This document shows, piece after piece, positions 53,397-61,147 of a stretch of DNA of 64,000 bases (position 1 is the first letter of the stretch; every line of letters starts with the position of its first letter). The translations under genes and the position numbers were made by a program. Source of the stretch: Actinomadura violacea (GTDB lineage: Bacteria; Actinomycetota; Actinomycetes; Streptosporangiales; Streptosporangiaceae); contig NZ_JAGEPF010000009.1 of the NCBI RefSeq assembly GCF_017573465.1, positions 1 to 64,000 of the forward strand, written 5' to 3'. Below the pieces are notes generated by a model. It had not been told where the DNA came from and ran no database searches. It saw nothing but the letters and a program-made list of their open reading frames with translations.

Positions 53397-54146
53397 ATGG
53401 TGGTTGAGGGTGCGGCGAACCTCGGGGTGGGCGGGGTGTGTGTCTGGCGGCTTCCTAGTGATGAGAGTGGGCCGGCGGCGGCGCGGGCGTACCTTCAGCG
53501 GACGCTGGCCGGGCTCGGGCTGGGGCGGGACGTGATCGAGGACGGGAAGCTCGCCGTCTCCGAGACCGCGACCAACGCGCTCCGTTACGGGCATCCCGCG
53601 CCGCACGACCGGCCGCACGCGCCGCCGGAACTGTGGGTGTGGGCGCGGATGGTCCCGTCCCCTCAACTCGTCGTCTCGGTGTTCGACTGCGCTCGGACGT
53701 CAATGCCGTATGCGTCCGGGGCCGGCCTCCTCGACGAGCGCGGCAAGGGGCTTGCGATTCTTGAGGAGTTCACCGCCGGGTGGGGGTGTGCGGCGACGCG
53801 GTCGCGGGTCGCTGAGAGGGCCGTCTCGGGCAAGGCCGTCTGGTTCCTGCTTCCGCTTCCCCTCGCCTGGCCGGGCCGGACGGTCAGGGTGCATCCGGGG
53901 ACGGCCGCGCAGTGCCTCCTGCTCTGCGTGACGCGGCGCGGGTTCCGGGGGACGCGGAGCAGCGACGAGCGCGGCGTCTCGGTCGTCGCCCTGCCCGGCC
54001 TGAACGTCTGGGTCCATCGGCGGCACTTCTGCTGGTGGGCGTCCGCGACCCGCTACGTCCGCCGTCCGCTCGTCGACCTCCAGGAGACGGCCGAGCAGGT
54101 CGTCCGCCATCTGGACGGCGGAACCGGCCCGGCCTTCTCCCCCTGA
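53397..54146 (+). CDS. Serine-kinase-like HATPase (anti-sigma regulatory type) protein
   Basis: 249 residues from ATG 53397 (GTG 53400 next). The first 150 residues are a GHKL ATPase fold of the RsbW/SpoIIAB-like kind: N-box AVSETATNALRYGHP, G1 box FDCARTSMP, G2 box DERGKGLAILEEF. The C-terminal 100 residues are a less common extension (VRVHPGTAAQCLLLCVTRRGF). Found next to XRE/DUF397 genes in actinomycetes; may phosphorylate or sequester a regulator. Divergent from the XRE gene across a 190-base gap without a clear palindrome. Confidence 0.88.
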   Translation: MVVEGAANLGVGGVCVWRLPSDESGPAAARAYLQRTLAGLGLGRDVIEDGKLAVSETATNALRYGHPAPHDRPHAPPELWVWARMVPSPQLVVSVFDCARTSMPYASGAGLLDERGKGLAILEEFTAGWGCAATRSRVAERAVSGKAVWFLLPLPLAWPGRTVRVHPGTAAQCLLLCVTRRGFRGTRSSDERGVSVVALPGLNVWVHRRHFCWWASATRYVRRPLVDLQETAEQVVRHLDGGTGPAFSP

Positions 54147-54227
54147 GTCCGCCGCGCCGGGGTTGTCCGCTTCTGCGGTGGGCGGAACGCGTGGTGTCCG
54201 GCGGCGGCGCCGGGTTACCGTGTGCGC

Positions 54228-54602
54228 ATGGCCGAGACGACCCGACCGCTCATGCCCGCCGGCGAGACGCCGCACGAGCCGACCGCGCCGCGCCGGCCGG
54301 CGGAGCCGCTGTGGCGCGACGCGCTCGGCCGGTGCCTGCGGCGCCGGCGCACCGAGCGCGGCGAGATCCTGACGGAGACCGCGCGCCGCGCCGGGGTCTC
54401 CCCGCAGTACCTCTCCGAGATGGAACGCGGCATCAAGGAGCCGTCGAGCGAGATGATCGCCGCGGTCGCCGGCGCCCTGGACGTGACGCTCGCCGACCTC
54501 GCGCTGGACGTCGCGACGAGCCTCGTGGCCGTGGCGCCGGCGCCGGTGCGGACGGCGCCGGCCGGACCGACCTGCATGGCCGCCTACGCCCTGGCGGCCT
54601 AG
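54228..54602 (+). CDS. popR: PopR-type XRE regulator of clpP genes
   Basis: 124 residues from ATG 54228 (TACCGT ends 6 bases before; GTG 54222 is possible). A Cro/C1-type helix-turn-helix (about 30-90, TETARRAGVSPQYLSEMERGIKEPSSEM) and an alanine-rich tail ending ...AAYALAA. Streptomyces PopR activates the adjacent clpP3clpP4 operon and is itself degraded by Clp through two C-terminal alanines; this protein also ends Ala-Ala and sits beside two clpP genes, so the assignment is strong by context. The closely related ClgR is an alternative name. Confidence 0.82.
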   Translation: MAETTRPLMPAGETPHEPTAPRRPAEPLWRDALGRCLRRRRTERGEILTETARRAGVSPQYLSEMERGIKEPSSEMIAAVAGALDVTLADLALDVATSLVAVAPAPVRTAPAGPTCMAAYALAA

Positions 54603-54605
54603 CCG

Positions 54606-55208
54606 CTACACGGGGATCGGCCGCCGTTCCTCGATCACGTGGTCGATGAGGCCGTACTCCTTCGCCGTCTTCGCGGTGAAGACGCGGTCGCGGTCGGTGT
54701 CGGCGCGCAGCGTCGCGACGTCCTGCCCGGTGTGCCGGGACAGGATGCCCTCGATGTCCGCGCGGACGCGGACGACCTCGTCCGCCTGGAGGATGAGGTC
54801 GGGGATCGCGCCGCGGCCCTGGCCCATCGGCTGGTGCAGGACGACGCGGGTGTGCGGCAGCGCGGCGCGCTTGCCGGGCGCGCCCGCGGCGAGGAGCACC
54901 GCGCCGACGGCGACGGCCTGCCCCACGCAGGTCGTCGCGATCTGCGGGCGGATGTAGCGCAGCGTGTCGTACACGGCGAGCATCGCGCTCGGGTCGCCGC
55001 CTTCGCAGTTGATGTACAGCTGGATGTCGCCGTCGGGGTTGTCCGCCTCCAAGTGGATCAGCTGTGCGACGAGCGCGTTCGCGACCCCGGCGTCGATGGC
55101 GGTGCCGAGGTAGATGATCCGCTCCGTCAGCAGGTGCGAGTAGACGTCCATGATGCGTTCGCCGCGCGAGTCCCGCGCGATGACGTTCGGAATGGTGTAG
55201 CTGCTCAT
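54606..55208 (-). CDS. ClpP paralogue lacking the nucleophile serine (ClpP4-like position)
   Basis: 200 residues, ClpP S14 fold. The motif that normally reads GQAASMGA is CVGQAVAVGA here, so Ala100 replaces the catalytic Ser; the triad His125 (VVLHQPMGQ) and Asp174 (DTDRDRVF) remain. It is probably a non-catalytic subunit that assembles with the upstream ClpP, like ClpR in other systems (inference). ATG 55208 overlaps the preceding clpP stop (ATGA), so the two are made together. Converges on popR with 3 bases between stops. Confidence 0.9.
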   Translation of the reverse strand: MSSYTIPNVIARDSRGERIMDVYSHLLTERIIYLGTAIDAGVANALVAQLIHLEADNPDGDIQLYINCEGGDPSAMLAVYDTLRYIRPQIATTCVGQAVAVGAVLLAAGAPGKRAALPHTRVVLHQPMGQGRGAIPDLILQADEVVRVRADIEGILSRHTGQDVATLRADTDRDRVFTAKTAKEYGLIDHVIEERRPIPV

Positions 55209-55834
55209 CGGGCGGATCCTCCGGAGGGCGCGCCGAGCCCGACCGGGCGGCGGCGGGGCGGCACGACGTCGTCGTAGGCGTCGACGATCGCGTCGATGAA
55301 CCCGTATTCGAGCGCCTCTGTCGCGGTGTACCAGCGGTCGTGCAGCGAGTCCTCGAAGACCCGCTCCAGGGGCTGGCCGGTGTCCTCGGCGATCAGCCCG
55401 AGCACCGTGTCGCGGGTGTGGCGCAGGTCGTTGGCCTGCAGTTCGATGTCGACGGCGGCGCCGCCGATGCCGGCGGAGCCCTGGTGCATCAGCACGCGGG
55501 CGTGCGGCATCGCGCGGCGCTTGCCGGGCGTCCCGGACGACAGCAGGAACTGCCCGGCGCTGTAGGCGATGCCGAGCACCACCGTCGCCACGTCGCACGG
55601 GATCAGCCGCATGACGTCGCGGATCGCGAGCATCGACGGCACGGACCCGCCGGGGGAATGGATCCACAGCGCGATGTCGGCCGACGGGTCCTCCCCCGCC
55701 AGGGTGATCAGCTGCGTCGCGAGCAGCGTTCCGTTGTCGTCGTCGAGCACGCCGTCCAGGACGAGGACGCGCTGCGCGTAGAGCTCGCGCCGCACGCGTT
55801 CGTTGAACAAAGGGCTCTTCTGTTCCTCGCTCAT
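55205..55834 (-). CDS. clpP: ATP-dependent Clp protease proteolytic subunit (ClpP3-like position)
   Basis: 209 residues from ATG 55834 (GTG 55843 also possible). S14 serine protease with an intact triad: Ser92 in GIAYSAGQ, His117 in VLMHQGSAG, Asp166 in EDSLHDRWYT; SPGGSVPSMLAIRD forms the oxyanion region. Degrades unfolded proteins with a ClpX/ClpC ATPase encoded elsewhere. First gene of the pair; the downstream paralogue lacks Ser, so this chain supplies activity. Likely activated by the adjacent PopR. Confidence 0.94.
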   Translation of the reverse strand: MSEEQKSPLFNERVRRELYAQRVLVLDGVLDDDNGTLLATQLITLAGEDPSADIALWIHSPGGSVPSMLAIRDVMRLIPCDVATVVLGIAYSAGQFLLSSGTPGKRRAMPHARVLMHQGSAGIGGAAVDIELQANDLRHTRDTVLGLIAEDTGQPLERVFEDSLHDRWYTATEALEYGFIDAIVDAYDDVVPPRRRPVGLGAPSGGSAR

Positions 55835-55907
55835 GCCCTTCACCCTGCGGCAACGCGCGCAGCGGTCACAGCCCTATCCGCCCACGGCGGATCCGCTCGC
55901 AGCAGCG

Positions 55908-56633
55908 TCACCAGGGAATCGAGCCGTCGTCGTCGAAGAACGCGCCGGTGGGGCCGCCGTCGGGAAGGGTCGCGAGACGGACCGCGATGGCCGCGCCCTG
56001 CTCGGGGGTGCGGACGCCGCGGAAGCCGTTCAGGTCCGTCGCGCAGAAGCCGGGGCAGCCCGCGTTGATCAGGATGTCCGTGCCGTGCAGCTCCTTGGCG
56101 TACTGGACGGTGACGGCGTTGAGGAAGGTCTTGGACGCCGCGTAGGCGGCGGAGATCGGGCCGGTCTCGGCGCCGGGCGTCGTCTGCCGGGTGAGGGACC
56201 CGACGGTGCTGGACATGTTCACGATCCGGGGGGACGGCGAGCGCCGCAGCAGCGGCAGCATCGCGTTGGTGACGCGGACGACGCCGATGACGTTGGTCTC
56301 CACGACGGCCCGGATGGTGTCGGGGGCGACCCGGGTGGGCTCCTGCGGGATGCCGCCGGTGATGGCGGCGTTGTTGACGAGCGCGTCGAGGCGGCCGGCG
56401 CGCTCCTCGATCAGCGCGGCGGCGGCGGTGACGCTCGCGTCGTCGGTCACGTCCAGCGGCACGCCGAACGCGTCGGCTCCGGCGGCGCGGAGCTTGTCCA
56501 CCGCGGCGGCCCGGGCCTCCTCGTTGCGGGCGCCGACGCCGACGCTCCAGCCGAGGGCGGCCAGGCCCGCCGCGATCTCGTATCCGATGCCCTTGTTCGC
56601 GCCGCTGACCAGCGCGGTCTTCTGTTCGCTCAT
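55908..56633 (-). CDS. Short-chain dehydrogenase/reductase
   Basis: 241 residues from ATG 56633. Classical SDR: NAD(P)-binding SGANKGIGYEIA (TGxxxGxG pattern), NNAAI, catalytic Ser in VNMSSTVG, Tyr-x3-Lys in SAAYAASKTF (Tyr near 164). Resembles plant/bacterial carbonyl reductases; substrate unknown. Divergent from a LysR regulator, with a 10-bp-arm palindrome between them, and so probably induced by the LysR effector. Confidence 0.93.
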   Translation of the reverse strand: MSEQKTALVSGANKGIGYEIAAGLAALGWSVGVGARNEEARAAAVDKLRAAGADAFGVPLDVTDDASVTAAAALIEERAGRLDALVNNAAITGGIPQEPTRVAPDTIRAVVETNVIGVVRVTNAMLPLLRRSPSPRIVNMSSTVGSLTRQTTPGAETGPISAAYAASKTFLNAVTVQYAKELHGTDILINAGCPGFCATDLNGFRGVRTPEQGAAIAVRLATLPDGGPTGAFFDDDGSIPW

Positions 56634-56686
56634 GTCTGCGATCCTCGCCGCCGGACGGGTCGGACTTCCAACACCGTCTGGGTGGG

Positions 56687-56711
56687 GTGCGATACCCCAG
56701 CGGTATCGCAC
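56687..56711. promoter_or_regulatory. LysR operator
   Basis: GTGCGATACC-CCAGC-GGTATCGCAC: 10-bp perfect arms, 5-base centre, and containing the T-n11-A pattern of LysR sites, between the divergent SDR and LysR genes. Confidence 0.8.
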
Positions 56712-56739
56712 GCGGGCCGGTGGCGGGTAGCGTGGCGGC

Positions 56740-57588
56740 ATGGAGACGCGGGAGTTGCGGTACTTCGTCGCCGTCGCGGAGGAACTGCACTTCGGGCGCG
56801 CCGCCGAACGGCTCGGGATCGCGCAGCCGCCGCTGTCGCGGGCGATCCAGCGGCTCGAACGGCGGCTCGGGACGACGCTGCTGGACCGCACCAACCGCAC
56901 CATCGCGCTGACCGGTCCGGGGGCGGTGCTGCTCCGCGAGGGCCGGGCCGCGCTCGACGCCGTCGAGGCCGCGGACCGCCGCACCCGCCGCGCCGCCGCC
57001 GCGGCGACCGGACGGCCCGCGCTCGTCCTCGTCACCAAGGCGGGGGCGGCCGGCGAGCTGCTGGCGAAGCTCCTCGACGCCCACGCCGCCGAACCGTCCG
57101 CGGCACCCGTCGACGTGCTCCTGTGCGCCCCGGGCGAGCAGGAGCGGCTGCTGCGCGACGGCCGCGCCGACGTCGCGCTGCTGCACCGGCCGTTCGACTC
57201 GACGACCGGCCTCGACACCGAGGAGCTGCGCACCGAGGGGCAGGTGGCGGTCCTGCCGGCCGGGCACCCCCTCACTACGAGGCCCCACCTGCTGACCGCC
57301 GACGTGACCGGGCTGCCCGACCTGCCGCTGCCCCGCTGGCCGCGCCCCGACGGCAGCTACCCGGACGGCCCGGGCCTCCGCGTCCGCGACCACGTGCAGC
57401 TGCTCCAGCTGATCGCGCTAGGCCGCGCGTCGGCGATCCTGCCGGAGTCGAGCCGCCCCCACCTCGGCGACGGCCTCACCGCAGTCCCCGTCCTGGACGC
57501 ACCGCCGGTGACCACCGTGATCGCCTGGCCGCCGCACAGCCGCTCCCCCGCCCTGGCCGCCCTGATCCGCACGGCGACCCGCCTCTAG
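56740..57588 (+). CDS. LysR-family transcriptional regulator
   Basis: 282 residues. N-terminal winged helix-turn-helix (residues 1-60, LRYFVAVAEELHFGRAAERL, then GIAQPPLSRAIQRLERRLG) and a two-lobed effector-binding domain (VDVLLCAPGEQERLL to the C terminus). TAGCGT (56728-56733) ends 6 bases before ATG 56740, so leaderless. Regulates itself and the divergent SDR through the palindrome at 56687-56711 (inference). Converges on the TetR gene with 7 bases between stops. Confidence 0.92.
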   Translation: METRELRYFVAVAEELHFGRAAERLGIAQPPLSRAIQRLERRLGTTLLDRTNRTIALTGPGAVLLREGRAALDAVEAADRRTRRAAAAATGRPALVLVTKAGAAGELLAKLLDAHAAEPSAAPVDVLLCAPGEQERLLRDGRADVALLHRPFDSTTGLDTEELRTEGQVAVLPAGHPLTTRPHLLTADVTGLPDLPLPRWPRPDGSYPDGPGLRVRDHVQLLQLIALGRASAILPESSRPHLGDGLTAVPVLDAPPVTTVIAWPPHSRSPALAALIRTATRL

Positions 57589-57595
57589 CGGCCGG

Positions 57596-58216
57596 TCAGT
57601 CCTGGGCGTCGAGGAGGGAGGTGTTGGTGACCAGGGCCAGGGCTGCGTCGGCGAAGTATTGTTCGTCGGCGGACGGGGCGAGGCCGAGGACCACGCCCTG
57701 GCCTAGGCCGATGAAGAGGGCGCCCAGTGCGACGGCCAGGCGTTTCGCTTGTTGGGGGGTCACGGTGCCGCCGCCGTGGGCGCGGCCGGTGAACAGCGCG
57801 GTGAGCTGCTCCTCGTGGGTCTGGAAGAGGGGTGCGAGCTGCGAGCCCGGGTCGGCGGTGCGCAGGGCCATGTCCAGCAGGCCGAGCTGGACCGACAGGC
57901 CCGCCCGCGCGCCCGTCCCGTCGCACGTGCGCCGGTAGTGCCGGGCGTAGGCGCCGACCGCCTCCGCCAGGGCCAGGCCGGGCGGGACCGCGCGCTCGAT
58001 CTCCGCGTAGTGCGGGCGCAGGTAGCCGGTGACCAGCTCGGTGAGCAGGCCGTCCTTGCTGCCGAACAGCGAGTAGATGGCGCCGGTCGTCAGGCCGGCC
58101 CGCTCCGCGATGTCCTCGAGCCTGGCCTGGTAGCCGTCGCGGGAGACGGTCCGGAGCGCGGCGTCGAGCAGGGCCCGGCGGTTGCGCTCCTTGGTCTCCT
58201 CCCTCGTCAGTCGCAT
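57596..58216 (-). CDS. TetR-family transcriptional regulator
   Basis: 206 residues. Helix-turn-helix at about 12-60 (NRRALLDAALRTVSRDGYQARLEDIAERA, recognition GLTTGAIYSLFGSKDGLL), then a helical ligand-binding domain. ATG 58216 lies inside a 10-bp-arm inverted repeat (58213-58246), which probably lets the protein repress itself. No obvious target except possibly the small gene upstream at 58266, which is on the same strand. Confidence 0.9.
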   Translation of the reverse strand: MRLTREETKERNRRALLDAALRTVSRDGYQARLEDIAERAGLTTGAIYSLFGSKDGLLTELVTGYLRPHYAEIERAVPPGLALAEAVGAYARHYRRTCDGTGARAGLSVQLGLLDMALRTADPGSQLAPLFQTHEEQLTALFTGRAHGGGTVTPQQAKRLAVALGALFIGLGQGVVLGLAPSADEQYFADAALALVTNTSLLDAQD

Positions 58217-58246
58217 AATCCGATTATTCCAGTAACCGGATTATGC
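58213..58246. promoter_or_regulatory. Probable TetR autoregulatory operator
   Basis: GCATAATCCG-n14-CGGATTATGC, perfect 10-bp arms, one arm overlapping the TetR start codon; AT-rich relative to the surroundings, so it stands out. Confidence 0.65.
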
Positions 58247-58265
58247 GCGGCATCCGGTCCGCGCC

Positions 58266-58553
58266 TCAGAGCGCGGCGAGGCCCTTCCGCAGGTCGTCCA
58301 GGTTCATCGCCGGGACGATCTCGATCTCCGCGCCGAGGGCCTTGAAGAGCGGCTCGGCGATCGAGGGGATCTGGGAGCTGTCCTGCATGTCGAAGACGAG
58401 GGTGGCGCAGCGCCGGCCCTCGACGGCGGTGAAGTAGGCCGCCTCGGGCTTGAGCTTGTCCACCAGCGCCTGCATGGTCTCCGGCAGCGTGCCGTTCTTG
58501 AGCGCCTCGTTCCCCATCCGGGTGTCCATCCGCGCCCGCAGCATCATCCTCAT
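58266..58553 (-). CDS. Conserved small protein (dimeric alpha/beta-barrel type)
   Basis: 95 residues from ATG 58553 (MRMMLRARMDTRMGNEALKNGT). The pattern FDMQDSSQIPSIAEPLF followed by GAEIEIVPAMNLDDLRKGL matches a widespread actinobacterial conserved hypothetical protein with a ferredoxin-like fold. No catalytic residues recognised. Same strand as, and 49 bases upstream of, the TetR gene, with the TetR operator between, so they may be co-regulated. Confidence 0.72.
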   Translation of the reverse strand: MRMMLRARMDTRMGNEALKNGTLPETMQALVDKLKPEAAYFTAVEGRRCATLVFDMQDSSQIPSIAEPLFKALGAEIEIVPAMNLDDLRKGLAAL

Positions 58554-58669
58554 CGCCCTGGCCCCCGTGTGCCGCCGGACCGGCGCGGCTGCCCGCGCAC
58601 GCGTGGGAGCCCGGCGGCGTCGGAGTGAGTGTGTCCCTCCGGTCCTGCGGCAAACGCGCAGGTGGGACG

Positions 58670-59836
58670 CTACTCGGGAGCGCTGAGGACGAGGCCGCTG
58701 GTGGGCACGCCGGTGCCCGCGGTCACCAGGACGTTGCGGACGTCCGGGACCTGGTTCACCGCGGCCCCCCGCACCTGCCGGACGGCCTCGGCGATGCCGT
58801 TCATGCCGTGGATGTACGCCTCACCCAGCTGACCCCCGTTGGGGTTGACCGGAAGCCTGCCGCCGAGCTCAATGCCACCGTCCTTGATGTAGTCCTTCGC
58901 CTGGCCGCGGCCGCAGAAGCCGAGCTCCTCCAGCTGAACCAGGACAAACGGGGTGAAATGATCGTAGAGGATCGCGGTCTGGACGTCATCCGGGGAAAGC
59001 CCGGACTGGGCCCAGAGCGTGTCGCCGACGGTCGCCATCGCGGGCAGCGCGGACAGCTCGCCGGTGTAGTAGCCGAACATCATCATCTGGTCCGGGCCCG
59101 TGCCCTGCGCCGCCGCGGTGATGACGGCGGGCCGGTTCGGCAGGTCGCGGGCGCGGTCCAGGGACGTGACCAGCACCGCGACGCCGCCGTCGGACTCCTG
59201 GCAGCAGTCCAGCAGGTGCAGCGGGTCGACGATCCACCGGGACGCCTGGTGCTCCTCCAGCGTGATCGGGCGCCCGTGGAACCAGGCGGCCGGGTTCGTG
59301 GCCGCGTGGCGGCGCATCGCGACGGCGACCCGTCCGAAGTCCTCGCTGGTCGCGCCGTAGTCGTGCATGTAGCGGCGGGCCTGCATCGCGACCCACGCGG
59401 CGGGGGTCGCGAAGCCGAACGGCAGGTGCCAGGAGAACTCCAGGCCGGTCGCGTCGACGCGGCCGGACGGGGCGGCCTGGCCGAAGCGGTGGCCGGAGCG
59501 CTCGTTGAACGCGCGGTAGCACAGCACCGCGTTCGCCTGGCCGGTCGCGACGGCCATCGCGGCGTGCGCGACGGTGCCGCAGGCCGCGCCGCCGCCGTAG
59601 TCGACGCGGGAGAAGAACCGCAGCGCGGGGATGCCGAGCTCGCGCTGGACGGCGATCTCGGAGTTGGCGTCGGCGGTGTAGGTGACCAGACCGTCGACGT
59701 CGGAGGGCGTCAGCCCCGCGTCCTTGATCGCGGCGAGGCACGCCTCGGCGGCGAGCTGCAGCTCCGAGCGGCCCGACTCCTTGGAGAACTCGGTCGCGCC
59801 GATGCCGGCGATCGCGGCCTTCCCCGACAGGCTCAT
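58670..59836 (-). CDS. ltp2: Thiolase-like aldolase Ltp2 (steroid side-chain degradation)
   Basis: 388 residues of the SCP-x thiolase family; retro-aldol cleavage of 17-hydroxy-3-oxo-4-pregnene-20-carboxyl-CoA. Tyr291 (TAILYDHFTP) and Tyr341 (LGEAYIHGM) match, with a 3-residue offset, the catalytic Tyr294/Tyr344 reported for Thermomonospora curvata Ltp2. Other blocks: DYGGGAACGTVAHAA and NPNGGQLGEA. Start ATG 59836 overlaps the ChsH fusion stop by 4 bases; the two proteins form a complex through the DUF35 domain. Last gene of the operon. Confidence 0.9.
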   Translation of the reverse strand: MSLSGKAAIAGIGATEFSKESGRSELQLAAEACLAAIKDAGLTPSDVDGLVTYTADANSEIAVQRELGIPALRFFSRVDYGGGAACGTVAHAAMAVATGQANAVLCYRAFNERSGHRFGQAAPSGRVDATGLEFSWHLPFGFATPAAWVAMQARRYMHDYGATSEDFGRVAVAMRRHAATNPAAWFHGRPITLEEHQASRWIVDPLHLLDCCQESDGGVAVLVTSLDRARDLPNRPAVITAAAQGTGPDQMMMFGYYTGELSALPAMATVGDTLWAQSGLSPDDVQTAILYDHFTPFVLVQLEELGFCGRGQAKDYIKDGGIELGGRLPVNPNGGQLGEAYIHGMNGIAEAVRQVRGAAVNQVPDVRNVLVTAGTGVPTSGLVLSAPE

Positions 59837-61131
59837 CGCGCCTCCTTGAAGCGGACCGTGGCGGTGAGGTGGTCGCCTAGGCTCACCGCGCCGCGGACGC
59901 GGAGGGTGCGGTCGTCGACGCGGTCGCCGGTGAGGGTGAGGGTGTCGCCGGCGTAGGCGGGCGCGCCGAGGCGCACCTCGATGCTCTCCGGCGTCGCGTC
60001 CCGGACGGTCTCCAGCGCGTACCGCTGGACGAGCCCGATGCTGGTCAGGATGTTGACGAAGATGTCCTTCGAGCCCTGTGCGCGGGCCTGCGCGGGGTCG
60101 TGGTGGACGGGCATGAAGTCGCGCGTCGCGATGGCGGTCGAGATGATGAACGTCGGGGTCAGCTCGATCTCCAGGCCGCCGGACGCCGGCTCCGCGACCG
60201 CGGTCGCGGCGGGCGGCGAAGGCGGCGCGGGCGGCGGGGCGTCCGCCGGGGTCCACTGCGGGAGGACGAGCTCGTCGTCCATCCGCTCGAACACCAGCCG
60301 GACCGGCATGCCGACCCGCACCTGGTCGGGCGGGCAGCCGTTGACGTTCCCGACGATCCGGACGCCCTCCTCCAGCTCCACGACCGCGACGGCGTACGGG
60401 GGCGTCCGGCCGGGGACGGGCGGGTGGTGGTGGACGACGTAGCTGTGCACGACGCCGCGTCCGCTCGCCACGACGTGGTCGCGGTTCAGCGAATGGCAGT
60501 GCGGGCACATCGGGCCGGGCGGGTGGCGGAGCGTTCCACAGTCGGCGCAGCGCTGGATGCGCAGCTCGCCGGCGTTCACCCCGTCCCAGAAGAACGCGGT
60601 GTCCTTGCCGACCGCGGGGCGCAGCGGGTACCTCCCGCCGGTGCTGGCGGCGGGCGGCCGCTTGCCGGGCCTGAACTTCAGCACCCGGAACAGCATCTCG
60701 GCGACGCGCTCGTCGTTCTCGTCGTACCAGGACTGGTACCAGGTGACGAAGTAGCCCTCGCCCATCGCGGTCCGCTTCGGGCCGGTGACGCCGCCGAACC
60801 GCATCCGCGTGCTCAGCTGCTCGCCGACCTTCACGCAGCGGTCGTAGGTCTGGTCGCAGTTGGTGGCGACGATGCCGGTGTAGCCGGCGGCGTCCAGCAT
60901 CCCCAGCACCTGGTCCGCGGCGCCCTTCTGGTCCGGGCGGCGGACGAGGCCGGGCATCGACCACACCTGGATCATCGCGGGCGGCGCGACGTCGTCCCAG
61001 GTCCCGGTGTCGCCGAGGGCCTGCGTCCAGTTGCGGATCATCGCCGCGTTCACCGGGTCGGGGCAGGGCAGCGGGGGCCGCTCGCCGGCGGCGGCGAGCC
61101 GCCCGGCGAGCGCCATCAGTTCGTCGTGCAC
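59833..61131 (-). CDS. ChsH2-ChsH1 fusion: enoyl-CoA hydratase with DUF35 domain
   Basis: 432 residues from GTG 61131. Three parts in one chain: N-terminal MaoC-like hotdog (about 1-165, as ChsH2), a DUF35 domain (about 170-290) with a rubredoxin-like zinc site Cys195, Cys198, Cys209, Cys212, a Pro/Ala linker (298-318), and a C-terminal MaoC hotdog (319-432) with hydratase residues in RDFMPVHHDPAQA, corresponding to ChsH1. In mycobacteria these are separate genes, chsH2 and chsH1, whose products form the hydratase acting on the 3-carbon steroid side chain; the DUF35 domain recruits Ltp2. Confidence 0.9.
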   Translation of the reverse strand: MHDELMALAGRLAAAGERPPLPCPDPVNAAMIRNWTQALGDTGTWDDVAPPAMIQVWSMPGLVRRPDQKGAADQVLGMLDAAGYTGIVATNCDQTYDRCVKVGEQLSTRMRFGGVTGPKRTAMGEGYFVTWYQSWYDENDERVAEMLFRVLKFRPGKRPPAASTGGRYPLRPAVGKDTAFFWDGVNAGELRIQRCADCGTLRHPPGPMCPHCHSLNRDHVVASGRGVVHSYVVHHHPPVPGRTPPYAVAVVELEEGVRIVGNVNGCPPDQVRVGMPVRLVFERMDDELVLPQWTPADAPPPAPPSPPAATAVAEPASGGLEIELTPTFIISTAIATRDFMPVHHDPAQARAQGSKDIFVNILTSIGLVQRYALETVRDATPESIEVRLGAPAYAGDTLTLTGDRVDDRTLRVRGAVSLGDHLTATVRFKEAR

Positions 61132-61147
61132 GGGTCTCCCGTCCGGG

